64,000 nucleotides of DNA from VXYL01 sp963665195 (GTDB lineage Bacteria > Pseudomonadota > Gammaproteobacteria > Pseudomonadales > Azotimanducaceae), in contig OY762070.1 in the NCBI GenBank assembly GCA_963665195.1, forward strand, positions 2,604,001 through 2,668,000, given 5' to 3'. The notes beneath the pieces were generated by a model. The model saw only the letters and a program-made list of their open reading frames with translations. It searched no databases and had not been told where the DNA came from. Shown here one piece after another: positions 43,320 to 51,514 of this stretch. The position numbers were made by a program, and so were the translations under genes. Positions within the stretch are counted from its first letter, which is position 1, and each line of letters begins with the position of its first letter.

Positions 43320-44502
43320 CGGGCATGCCCCCCAAGTGACCCATGGTCCAAAGCCGAGACAGCGTCCAACCCTTCTTGGCCCTCTTTCGCATCTCTTTGT
43401 CTACCTCCACGCGACGCACCGTCGTGCGGCCCTTGTTCGTGCGGGCCACGGCGAACAGGCGTACTCGGTCGTCCTGAAGCGGCAGGCCGTCGAGCACGAG
43501 GGGGCTGTGGGTGGTGAGCAGTATCTGCCGCTCGCTGTCGGCTTCGAGGTACCACGCGCAGAGCTTCCCCATCAGCGCTCGCGCCAGTCTCGGGTTCAAG
43601 CCGTGGTCGGCGTTGTCCACCGCGCACAGGTCCGGGCTCGCCTCGTGGCCCGCCAGCACGGCGAGGAACAAGACGTACAGTGCCCCCTCGGCTGCGTCGT
43701 AGCCGGACACCAAGCTCCGGTCTTCGCGCATGTATCTATCGCGGAACCTGATCGCCCAGTCCGATGTGGCGGCGGCCGGCGACAAGGCCATGCGGCTCGA
43801 CGGTCCGGCGCCGAACGACTTGGCCCAGCTGAGCAAGCCTAGCGCGTCCGTGCATATGCGCTTGCTGTGGCGGTTCCGCCGGCGTTCCTTCAGAAGCTCC
43901 GAGACCGCTCTCGGAAGACGGCCACCGGACAGCCCCACTGGTTGCGTGGGCTGGGTCTCCGGGGCGATCCCGCGCAGCACAGCCGTTGTCGGCGAGAAGA
44001 TCAAGTAGCCTTGAAGCAAGCGCAGGAAATCGAGACCTGGGCCTTGGCGCAGCTCTACTGCCCTCAGCGCGGCAAGGCCGCGCTCGGCATTGAGTTCGCC
44101 GCCCGTCCGCGGAGCACGGCCGGCAAGATGGTCCCACCCCTGGTCCCACCGCTCAGACTTAAACCGCCATGCCGGGGCCGGGCTTCGGAGCGGGTTGTGG
44201 AGCGTAACCTCATAGACCGCCCCGCTTCCTTCACCACCGAAGAAAAGGTGCGGCGGAATCCTGCCCCGCGCCGGGCTTGGGAAGGCCGACTTATACAGCG
44301 CGGGAACGCCCGGGCGGACGCCGCGAGCCAACAGGGCTTGATCGTCCACCTTGCCGTCCGCGGCGGCCGAAAGCACCCCCACGGCCTCGAGCAGATTGCT
44401 CTTGCCGCTGCCGTTGGCACCAATGAAGACGTTGACCAAGCCGAGGTCCACTTCCACATCCGCCAAGGACTTGAAGGTCCTGACAGTGAGACGTTCGAGC
44501 AT
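43312..44502 (-). CDS. AAA/RecF-like ABC ATPase of cassette 4
   Basis: A 396-residue ATPase with Walker A GANGSGKSN (residues 28-36), a signature-like YDAAEGALY and switch TTHSP. Its Walker B is LCAVDNADHGLNP: an Asn follows the Asp where the catalytic Glu normally sits. That may be a subfamily trait or may slow hydrolysis. The C-terminal LWTMGHLGGMP matches the tail of the cassette 2 ATPase. The ATG at 44502 has AGGTGGG upstream. The gene ends with an eight-base overlap into the effector gene. Confidence 0.8.
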   Translation of the reverse strand: MLERLTVRTFKSLADVEVDLGLVNVFIGANGSGKSNLLEAVGVLSAAADGKVDDQALLARGVRPGVPALYKSAFPSPARGRIPPHLFFGGEGSGAVYEVTLHNPLRSPAPAWRFKSERWDQGWDHLAGRAPRTGGELNAERGLAALRAVELRQGPGLDFLRLLQGYLIFSPTTAVLRGIAPETQPTQPVGLSGGRLPRAVSELLKERRRNRHSKRICTDALGLLSWAKSFGAGPSSRMALSPAAATSDWAIRFRDRYMREDRSLVSGYDAAEGALYVLFLAVLAGHEASPDLCAVDNADHGLNPRLARALMGKLCAWYLEADSERQILLTTHSPLVLDGLPLQDDRVRLFAVARTNKGRTTVRRVEVDKEMRKRAKKGWTLSRLWTMGHLGGMPDV

Positions 44503-44672
44503 GCCGCCCACCTACGCATGTCGCCGATTGGCGCACTATTCGGGGCGTGTCGCCGAGAGTCAAGGCGGCGTCGCTCAATGCGGGTGACAGCGCCATGCCA
44601 AGTACGCTAGTTTCGGGCGGCAACGGGGCAAGGGGAGATTCGGATGGGCCAGTTCGCCGGGCGCATGTCCGT

Positions 44673-45761
44673 ATGCTGAGGCACTTTCTCGTACCCGAGG
44701 CCGACCAAGTGCTGGTCTCGGAAGAAGCGGCGCGCCACGGAACCCAGGCGCTGTTCGAGGCCATGGGGATGCCCGCCGGCGACGCCGAACTGTGCGCCGA
44801 CGTGCTCATCACCAGCGACCTGCGCGGCTGCGAGTCGCACGGCATCTCGAACATGGTGCGCCGCTACCTCGAGATGTACGCCGACGGTCGCCTGAACCCG
44901 ATGCCGAACGTCAAGACCGTGCGCGAATCCGCGGTCAGCGCGACGCTCGATGCGGATCGCGGCATCGGCCTGCAAGTCGGCCCGAAGGCCATGCAGATCG
45001 CCATGGAGAAGGCCGCGGAGTACGGCATGGGCGCGGTGGGCGTGCAGAACTGCGGCCATGTGGGGATGCTCGCCTACTACCCACTCATGGCGATCGAGCG
45101 GGACATGATCGGCGTCTGCATGGTCTCCGCGGGCGGCGGGATCATGGTGCCGACATTCGGTTCCGAGCCGGTGTTCGGCACGCATCCCATCGCCTGGGCG
45201 GCGCCCGCCGGCGAGATGCCGCCGTTCGTCTTCGATGTCGCAACCACGCAGGTGGCGGCCAACAAGCTCGGCTTGGCGCGGCGGATCGGCTCGAAACTGG
45301 AACCGGGCTGGATCTGCGACTTGGACGGGGCGCCGATCATGGAACCGGTGGACACCCCGGACTACGGCAAGTTCCACATGCTGCCGTTCGGCGGCACCCG
45401 GGAGAACGGCAGCCACAAGGGCTTCGGCTTCGCGGCGGTGGCGGACATCATGTCCGGGATGCTGTCCGGCAACGGCCCCGGATTCCTCGCCGGCGGCGTC
45501 AGCACGTCGCAGTTCGTCATGGCGTTCCGCATCGACGCCTTCACGGACCTCGCCCGCTTCAAGGACGATATGGATGCGCTGCTGAAGAAGCTCGCCGACA
45601 TGGAGCCCGCGCCGGGCGAGGAGCGCGTCTACTACGCTGGCCTCATCGAGCACGAGGAAGCCGAACGCCGCCGCGCCGACGGCATCCCATACCACCGCGA
45701 AGTGGTGGAATGGTTCAACGGCGCGAGCGCCGAACTCAACCTGAATCTACGCTGGCCGTGA
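44673..45761 (+). CDS. Malate/L-lactate dehydrogenase-family (Ldh_2) oxidoreductase, copy A
   Basis: A 362-residue NAD(P)-dependent enzyme of the Ldh_2 family (malate, L-sulfolactate, ureidoglycolate type). Recognisable blocks are ADVLITSDLRGCESHGISNM (with the catalytic His), NCGHVGMLAYY, GTHPIAWAAP, FDVATTQVAANK and GGTRENGSHKGFGF. The exact 2-hydroxy or 2-oxo acid substrate cannot be told. I chose ATG 44673 at the homology start; the frame is open to 44547. Its stop overlaps the BCCT transporter start as GTGA, which suggests that the transported solute feeds this oxidation. A second copy is at 51.5 kb. Confidence 0.85.
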   Translation: MLRHFLVPEADQVLVSEEAARHGTQALFEAMGMPAGDAELCADVLITSDLRGCESHGISNMVRRYLEMYADGRLNPMPNVKTVRESAVSATLDADRGIGLQVGPKAMQIAMEKAAEYGMGAVGVQNCGHVGMLAYYPLMAIERDMIGVCMVSAGGGIMVPTFGSEPVFGTHPIAWAAPAGEMPPFVFDVATTQVAANKLGLARRIGSKLEPGWICDLDGAPIMEPVDTPDYGKFHMLPFGGTRENGSHKGFGFAAVADIMSGMLSGNGPGFLAGGVSTSQFVMAFRIDAFTDLARFKDDMDALLKKLADMEPAPGEERVYYAGLIEHEEAERRRADGIPYHREVVEWFNGASAELNLNLRWP

Positions 45762-47386
45762 GTCCGAGCCCGCGCAAGCGCATGAAGGTGGCCACGACGG
45801 GCCTGTGGCGCGGCCTGCACCCCGGCATGGCGCTGGCGTCGAAGGGCATGGTGCTGGCCTTCGTAGTGTTCACCGTGCTCAACGTGGAAGGCGCGGGGGC
45901 GGTCTACTCGGGCGTGAGGCGCTGGATCGAGGCGACGCTCTCCTGGTACTACATCCTCGCCGTGTGCGCGATGTTCTTCGCCTGCATCTACCTGATGTTC
46001 AGCCGCCACGGCAAGGTGCGCCTCGGCGATGACGATTCGCGGCCGGAGTTCAGCACCTTCTCCTGGCTCGCCATGCTGTTCTCGGCCGGCGTCGGCATTG
46101 GCCTGTTGTTCTTCTCCATCGCCGAGCCGATGGTGTATTTCGACAATGCCGGCGCCCAGGGCTATCCGAACAATCCCCACGCGGATCACGCCGGCGCCGT
46201 GGAACTGAACGAGCGCCGCGCAGTTCATGCCCTGCAGGTCACCTACTTCCACTGGGGCCTTCATGCGTGGGCCGTGTACGTAATGGTCGGGCTGTGCCTC
46301 GCCTACTTCGGCTTCCGCAAGAAGCTGCCGTTCACGCTGCGCTCCGCCCTCTATCCGGTGATCGGCGAGCGCATCTACGGGCCGGTAGGCCATGCGGTCG
46401 ACTTGCTCGCCGTGTTCGGCACGGTGTTCGGCGTCGCCACCTCGCTCGGTCTCGGCGTGAAGCAGATGGCGGCGGGACTCGAAGTGCTGTTCGGGCTGGA
46501 TCCCGGGATTGTCACGCAGATCGCGCTGATCGTCGTCATCTCCATCGTCGCGACGTTGTCCGCGGTGTCCGGCGTCGGACGCGGCATCCGTATCATCTCG
46601 GAGTGGAACATCTACATCAGCGTGGTGCTGCTCGGCTTCTTCCTGTTCTTCGGTCCGTTCGAGTGGCTGATGGGCTTCTTCGTCACTACCGTCGGCGCGT
46701 ATCTGTGGAACGTCGTGCCGATGGGCTTCTGGACCGCGGCGGAAGGCGAGGGCGCGGCCTGGCAGGGCAACTGGACGATCTTCTACTGGGGCTGGTGGAT
46801 CGCCTGGGCGCCGTTCGTGGGCCTCTTCATCGCCCGCATCTCGCGCGGGCGGCGCATCCGCGAGTTCATCATCGGCGCGATGTTCGTGCCGACGGCGGTA
46901 GGGCTCGGGTGGATCTGCATCTTCGGCGGCAATGCGCTCTACATGGAACTCTACGCGGACGGTGGCCCCGGCACCGCCGGTCTCATGGCACTGGCCCGGG
47001 ATTGGCAGCTCGAGGCCGTGCTCTACGGCACCATCGAGCGGATGACGGACGCGCGCTGGCTGGTCTGGACGATGTCCGCCCTCGCAACTTTCCTCTTGGC
47101 CACCTGGTTCATCACCTCGTCGGATTCCGGCACGCTGGTCATCGCCACCATGCTGAGCATGGGCGACGAACCCCCGCAACGCTTCCGCATCGTCTGGGGC
47201 ACGGTGGAAGGCGTGGTCGCCGCGGTGCTGCTGCTGGCGGGGGGGTTGCAGGCCCTGCAGGCCGCGTCCATCGCCGCGGCGCTGCCGGTAAGCGTCGTCA
47301 TGCTGGCCATGACGTTCGGCGTGATCAAGTCGCTGGCGGAGGATCCGAGCGCGGTACCGGTCCCCCCGCGGGAGGAGTCGACTTAG
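45758..47386 (+). CDS. BCCT-family betaine/choline/carnitine-type transporter
   Basis: A 542-residue membrane protein with twelve hydrophobic segments. The family signature is visible as YWGWWIAWAPFVGLFIARIS with RGR-R-IREF following, together with GVGIGLLFFSIAEP. BCCT transporters import quaternary ammonium compounds or related zwitterions (betaine, choline, carnitine, DMSP) with Na+ or H+. The long C-terminal osmosensory tail of BetP-like members is absent, so osmoregulation is less likely than catabolic uptake. The GTG at 45758 overlaps the dehydrogenase stop; ATG 45782 is an alternative. It fits the sarcosine oxidase genes at 53.7-57.5 kb. Confidence 0.93.
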   Translation: MSPSPRKRMKVATTGLWRGLHPGMALASKGMVLAFVVFTVLNVEGAGAVYSGVRRWIEATLSWYYILAVCAMFFACIYLMFSRHGKVRLGDDDSRPEFSTFSWLAMLFSAGVGIGLLFFSIAEPMVYFDNAGAQGYPNNPHADHAGAVELNERRAVHALQVTYFHWGLHAWAVYVMVGLCLAYFGFRKKLPFTLRSALYPVIGERIYGPVGHAVDLLAVFGTVFGVATSLGLGVKQMAAGLEVLFGLDPGIVTQIALIVVISIVATLSAVSGVGRGIRIISEWNIYISVVLLGFFLFFGPFEWLMGFFVTTVGAYLWNVVPMGFWTAAEGEGAAWQGNWTIFYWGWWIAWAPFVGLFIARISRGRRIREFIIGAMFVPTAVGLGWICIFGGNALYMELYADGGPGTAGLMALARDWQLEAVLYGTIERMTDARWLVWTMSALATFLLATWFITSSDSGTLVIATMLSMGDEPPQRFRIVWGTVEGVVAAVLLLAGGLQALQAASIAAALPVSVVMLAMTFGVIKSLAEDPSAVPVPPREEST

Positions 47387-47490
47387 ATACCAATGTCGGA
47401 GTGCCGATGTCGCCCTCCATGGCGCGGCACCAGCAGGCCCGAAGGGCGCGACGCCATGCTCAAGGTGAGTCGAACCACCACCACACGCGA

Positions 47491-49128
47491 CTAGCGTCGA
47501 ACTGCCTGCAGACGGCGGTGCGCCCAAGTCGTCAGACCCGAGACGACATTTCCGAAATAATCGCCTTCAACCAACTCCGAGCCTCCAAGGTGGTCCTGCA
47601 AGGCGCCCCTCAGCGACGGAGACTGCGCCATTCCACCCGTCAGATAGACGACGTCCGGCCGCGTACCCGCCTGCTTGAGGACTTCCTCGACAACCCCTAC
47701 GAGCCTGCCGTGGATGCGCGCAGCGAACTTGGCGTAATCCTCCCGCCCGACCGAGACGTCCAGTTGACGTTCCACACGATCAAGTCTCAGACTCGATCGC
47801 TTCGACCGTGACAGCTTGACCTTCGTTTGCTCTGTCTGCCAGAGAATGTAGTCGCCGAGCCGTTCGCGCTGGACCCTGAGCAAGCGTCTGACCTCCTTCT
47901 TTCGGCGAGCTAGGCGGGCCAACTCGTCAAGCTCAGCGGTCGTCTGCTGCGAGTGGAACTTCGTGCGCTCGGGAATGCTCATCGAGAGTGCATCTTGGAA
48001 GTAGTGACGGGGAAAGGGACGGCCATCAGACAGGTGTGTGCCATAGCCCAACAATGGAGACACTGCAGCACTAGCCAGTGTGAAGTCCAGATCCTTCCCA
48101 CCGACGCGGACCCCCTTCGAGCCAAGTACGCTCGAGGTCCTGTCGTCGCGAGCACGGTAGGATGGTCCGACCACAATCATCGAACAGTCCGTGGTGCCGC
48201 CGCCAACGTCCAGCACTAGCGCGGTCTTGTCCTCCTGCAACGTCCTCTCGTAGTCGAGCGCTGCTGCGATAGGCTCAAACAGGAACTCCACATTTGGAAA
48301 GCCCGCGGCGTTCGCCGCATCCAGAAGGGTCCGCTCTGCCCGCGCGTCTCCGTTGCTACTCTCCGTGCCTGGAAAATGAACCGGTCTCCCAATGACCGAG
48401 AGTCCATCGGCCGAGAGTCGAGTTCCGACGGCATCCCGCAAGTACGCTAACGTACGCGAGACCACTTCCTTGAAGTTGCCTTGGTAGCGTGGCGAGAGCT
48501 CGGCGCCGAGAAAGCCCTTCGGGGAGACGACGAAATCGCCGACCGCTCCGTCGAGGTATTGATTGATAGCGTCACTACCGAAAAGGATCTCGGTTACGTT
48601 GCGCATTCCCTGATGGAGACCTAACTTGGCGCTGGCCTCTAGGCTCGCCTGAGATGCTTCCCGCCTAAGGATGTCACGGTGCTCGGCTTGGATCTCACCC
48701 GCTGACTTGGACAACTGAGAGATTCGTCTCCGCAGCAGACTGCATTCGCTTTCCCGCGCTTCGACTAAGGACCTCTGACGACTGATCTGCCGCTGGTGTT
48801 GGCGGCGAATGCGGTGAACGGGCCGGCTCTCGTACTCGTGCAATGCCGAGGAGGCGCGCTGCAGCCGTTCTTCGGCATGCCGTAGCTCCGATGCTACGCC
48901 AGTTCGTGCCCTAGCCTGCTCGGCCAATGCAGTGCGGACGCGCTTCTGCAGCTCATCTTCCGAGATGCGTGCCACGGCAGGTTCTCGCGCAAAGAACAGA
49001 ACGGACGGCAGTCGGAAGCTCGTTCCGTCCAACGGCAGAAGTACCGGGCTGTCATCGGCCCAAATGCCGACCGAGCAGTTCGAGGTGCCGAAGTCTATGC
49101 CTACCGCCGCCTCTGTGATGCCCGGCAT
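47491..49128 (-). CDS. Hsp70-family protein (YegD-like) with coiled-coil insertion
   Basis: A 545-residue Hsp70-type ATPase domain without a peptide-binding domain. Phosphate motifs are VGIDFGTSNCSVG (residues 9-21) and LVLDVGGGTTDCS; the adenosine-side motif is VYLTGGMAQSP near the C-terminus. Between residues about 55 and 170 lies a charged heptad-rich region (LRHAEERLQRASSAL, RQISRQRSLVEARE) likely to be a coiled coil that is not standard for YegD. Function unknown, probably a stress chaperone or scaffold. The ATG has GGAG about 8 nt upstream. It is divergent from the debris region. Confidence 0.82.
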   Translation of the reverse strand: MPGITEAAVGIDFGTSNCSVGIWADDSPVLLPLDGTSFRLPSVLFFAREPAVARISEDELQKRVRTALAEQARARTGVASELRHAEERLQRASSALHEYESRPVHRIRRQHQRQISRQRSLVEARESECSLLRRRISQLSKSAGEIQAEHRDILRREASQASLEASAKLGLHQGMRNVTEILFGSDAINQYLDGAVGDFVVSPKGFLGAELSPRYQGNFKEVVSRTLAYLRDAVGTRLSADGLSVIGRPVHFPGTESSNGDARAERTLLDAANAAGFPNVEFLFEPIAAALDYERTLQEDKTALVLDVGGGTTDCSMIVVGPSYRARDDRTSSVLGSKGVRVGGKDLDFTLASAAVSPLLGYGTHLSDGRPFPRHYFQDALSMSIPERTKFHSQQTTAELDELARLARRKKEVRRLLRVQRERLGDYILWQTEQTKVKLSRSKRSSLRLDRVERQLDVSVGREDYAKFAARIHGRLVGVVEEVLKQAGTRPDVVYLTGGMAQSPSLRGALQDHLGGSELVEGDYFGNVVSGLTTWAHRRLQAVRR

Positions 49129-49277
49129 TGATCGTGCTCCGTGCGAAAGCGGACATGCTCGTGATCGGGCGCCTCACTGTCAAGCTCGCGCGACCACGGT
49201 GTCAAAGCAACTCAGAGATGTCCCCTTTCCGATGGGCAGGTGGTCCGCGGGCGCCGATTCGGGGCGATGGCATTCGT

Positions 49278-49350
49278 GTGCCGGGCGTTGCGGGTCAAGG
49301 GCGGGCGCCAGCCCGGCGAAGCGAACCCCTTGACGCGCAACGCCCGGCAC
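49278..49350. repeat. 24-bp imperfect inverted repeat forming a strong hairpin
   Basis: Arms 49278-49301 and 49327-49350 pair at 23 of 24 positions (first 15 bases GTGCCGGGCGTTGCG, one mismatch, then GTCAAGGG). The 25-base loop contains a second small stem CGGGC/GCCCG. It lies in gene-free sequence between the Hsp70-like gene and the transposase relic. It might be a relic of IS termini or a folded RNA; no protein gene explains it. Confidence 0.75.
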
Positions 49351-49363
49351 CCACGCTGGAACT

Positions 49364-49395
49364 GGCCCGAGGCGGCAGACCTGCCGCCTCGGGCC
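49364..49395. repeat. 15-bp perfect inverted repeat with two-base spacer
   Basis: GGCCCGAGGCGGCAG and CTGCCGCCTCGGGCC are exact reverse complements separated by AC. It follows the larger hairpin by 13 nt. Both hairpins are GC-rich and lack a downstream T-run, so a rho-independent terminator is not clearly indicated. Confidence 0.7.
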
Positions 49396-49466
49396 TCGAC
49401 AGCCAGCGGCGTCGGGCCGTCCGACGACGCCCGTTCCCGTCTTCCGCTTCAGCGGGCGGCGGATGC

Positions 49467-49691
49467 CTACGGTTTGAACCCGCGCCGCCAGGAGTGGTCG
49501 GACGCGGGCTTCCACGCGGGCCGCAACAGCTGCTCCGCCTTCGCCCGGTCCACGCGGTGCCGCACGCTCTTGCCGTCCTCCACCGGCAGCGGCTCCTCGC
49601 CCCCGCCGAGCAGCCTCACCGCCAGCTCGCGGCCGTCGCGCAGCACCGTGATCGGGCCGTCGAAGCCCTTGCACACCGTCACCGATGCGCC
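49467..49691 (-). pseudogene. C-terminal relic of an ISNCY/IS481-like transposase
   Basis: About 75 residues remain, reading ASVTVCKGFDGPITVLRDG, then LLGGGEEPLPVEDGKSV and, at the end, RPAWKPASDHSWRRGF. The last block matches, as I recall it, the tail of ISNCY-type transposases (KPAPDHPW). No DDE core and no terminal repeats with target duplications are visible, so the element is dead. The frame continues without a break into the dehydrogenase relic upstream, forming an accidental fusion. Confidence 0.55.
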
Positions 49692-49708
49692 GCGCAGCCG
49701 GCAGCCCT

Positions 49709-49962
49709 GGCCATGAAGCAGTGCGCTGTGCCTTGCCGGCGATGCGGGCCGGCACCGGTGCCGGTGAGCACGCCGCAGAGCACCTCCACCATCATGGAGA
49801 GCAGAGGCCGATGCCCTCGTGCGAGCCGATCTCCCGGGTGCCGCCAAAAAGGGGCATGAGGAAGCGCTCCGGGACGTGGGCTCGTCCATGATCGGCGCGC
49901 CATCCGCTTCGGCGATCCAGCCGGGTAGCACTTAGCCGCCGACGCGGCGTAGAAGCTGGATC
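49709..49962 (-). pseudogene. Decayed internal fragment of an Ldh_2-family dehydrogenase gene
   Basis: The stretch aligns base by base with the middle of the intact Ldh_2 gene at about 51756-52010 (shared runs include GCGAGCCGATCTCCCGGGTG and ATGATCGGCGCGCC) but carries several small insertions and deletions that break the frame. Homology stops at both ends, so only about one quarter of the gene survives. It is abutted by the transposase relic, suggesting IS insertion followed by decay. Confidence 0.75.
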
Positions 49963-50079
49963 CATGCGGTGCCAACGGCCCGTTGCGCACTGCGCTAGCT
50001 AGACCCACGGCCGGAATCGACATTTCCCTTCACCTCACGTCGCCTTGGACAATGCAGTACTACAGTACTTCACCACCCA

Positions 50080-50129
50080 ATACGCGGATGTGGTATGGTC
50101 GCCGCGCGAGGAGCTGACGGAGAGGACCG
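50080..50129 (+). promoter_or_regulatory. Possible extended -10 promoter and ribosome site for the proteinase operon
   Basis: TGGTATGGT at 50091-50099 resembles an extended -10 element, and GGAGAGG lies about 5 nt before the ATG at 50130. Upstream CAGTACT occurs twice in tandem near 50055-50070. The assignment is by eye and weak. Confidence 0.3.
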
Positions 50130-50333
50130 ATGCGGGAACGACGACTATCTGACGAGCAAGTGTGGGAGGAGGTGGCCGCTGCCGCCAAGAAGCTGTATGG
50201 GGAGTACCTCGACGCCAATCAGCTTGGCCTCTTGGCGCTACTGCGCAAGGAAGAGCACCCGCTGGACATGCCCCGGAATTGGGATGTCCCGACCGGAATC
50301 GCCATCAGGAGTAGCGATGCCGAGCTGGTCTGA
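50130..50333 (+). CDS. Small protein encoded upstream of and overlapping the proteinase gene
   Basis: A 67-residue charged protein starting MRERRLSDEQVWEEV, with a strong GGAGAGG site. It ends with a 17-base overlap into the next gene, whose translation it may couple. No domain is known; helical N-terminal half. It may be an accessory or regulator of the Clp-fold proteinase. Confidence 0.6.
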   Translation: MRERRLSDEQVWEEVAAAAKKLYGEYLDANQLGLLALLRKEEHPLDMPRNWDVPTGIAIRSSDAELV

Positions 50334-51252
50334 GTTGGTCGACGAGCTAAACGCCAAAGCCGACCAAGACGCGAAGAGTGCGTGGCTCGACACATCACTG
50401 AATGAGCTTCTGGTCCGTATCGGAAAGCGCCGTGGTACGAATGTCGTCGTCTATTCATCCGCGTTTCTTCAGAAGCCGATGGTTCCACCGCTGCTCACGT
50501 CCATCAGTCGCGAGGACATCAACGGCTTCATGTGCTCGTTTCACGGGCTGGACTTCGACAAGGGTCTGACCCTCATCGTCCATACGCCGGGTGGCGAGAT
50601 CGCCGCTGTGGAGACAATTGTCGACTACATGAGGAGTAAGTTCGCATACGTCGAGTCCATAGTCCCCGCCTATGCGATGTCTGGCGGCGCCATGATCGCG
50701 CTCGGTTGCGACCTGATTTTGATGGGGCGACAAAGCCAACTAGGGCCGATTGATGCACAGCTGCCGTTGGCCACTGGTTTGGTCTCCGCATCGAGCATCA
50801 TCGGACAGTTTAAGGTGGCGAAAGAAGAGATTTCGGCTGATCCGACCACCGCGGTCCTCTGGGCCCCCATCCTCCAGGCCATGGGGCCATCACTTCTTGA
50901 GCAGGCGCAGAAGGCACTTGCGCTAGGCCAGCAGATAGCGGAGCAGTGGCTCACCTGGTACATGTTCGCGGAACGAGGTGAGGCGCGGCCCAACAAAAAA
51001 GGCGCTGCCAAGGTTGCTGAGTACTTCAACTCGGAAGATGTGCATCTGAACCACGGCAGGCGGATCGGAGTGGACGAATGCGAGCACGTCGGCCTGAAGA
51101 TAGAGCGCTTGGAAGCGGACCAGGAGTTCCAAGACGACGTACTAAGCGTCTACCACCTGCTGACGATCGCCTTCGAGCAGTCCCAAGCAGTCAAGATCAT
51201 GCGCAACCAGAATGGTCGTATCTGGGTCAAGAACTTCGTCGCTTCGACGTAG
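50317..51252 (+). CDS. SDH-family Clp-fold serine proteinase
   Basis: A 311-residue protein of the ClpP/crotonase-fold serine proteinases with a Ser-Asp-His catalytic set. The nucleophile is probably S122 in YAMSGGAMIALG, D146 lies in LGPIDAQ, and H89 in VHTPGGEIAAV is the likely His, with the oxyanion glycines beside it. It lacks the signal peptide or membrane anchor of SppA, so it acts in the cytoplasm. Target unknown. The ATG is inside the preceding small gene. A decayed DUF4143 fragment lies downstream. Confidence 0.8.
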   Translation: MPSWSELVDELNAKADQDAKSAWLDTSLNELLVRIGKRRGTNVVVYSSAFLQKPMVPPLLTSISREDINGFMCSFHGLDFDKGLTLIVHTPGGEIAAVETIVDYMRSKFAYVESIVPAYAMSGGAMIALGCDLILMGRQSQLGPIDAQLPLATGLVSASSIIGQFKVAKEEISADPTTAVLWAPILQAMGPSLLEQAQKALALGQQIAEQWLTWYMFAERGEARPNKKGAAKVAEYFNSEDVHLNHGRRIGVDECEHVGLKIERLEADQEFQDDVLSVYHLLTIAFEQSQAVKIMRNQNGRIWVKNFVAST

Positions 51253-51390
51253 AGCCGACCTAGGGTCATCAGCTCGGGAGTCGACGACGTGCGAGCTCCG
51301 GACTGGCACCGAGTAGCTGCCCAGAGTCCGCCAGTTCCTCTGCCGCGGGAACACGCCTGCAGTCGAAGCCAGACTCGCTGGCTCATCGGC

Positions 51391-51497
51391 TGCTGCCACC
51401 CTTCGGGAGCCGCTCGTCGCGTCCGTGGAGCATGATGGCGCGGTCCGACTCTCATGTCCTCGAATGCCGTGCGCAGACCGCGATCCACCGTCGCTGG
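51391..51497 (-). pseudogene. Remnant of a DUF4143 ATPase gene (3' part)
   Basis: About 107 bp align with the 3' part of the intact DUF4143 gene at about 38.99-39.08 kb (shared runs TCCTCGAATGCCGTGCGCAG and CGATCCAC). Small indels disrupt the frame. It retains the translation ATVDRGLRTAFED, then drifts. It is a fossil copy and not a gene. Confidence 0.75.
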
Positions 51498-51514
51498 GCT
51501 CTTGGCGTGAGTAC

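Noticed and set aside
44792..47386. 864-codon frame across the Ldh_2 gene and the transporter
   Set aside because: Only the last 543 codons code for the BCCT protein; the first part is an out-of-frame reading of the dehydrogenase gene.
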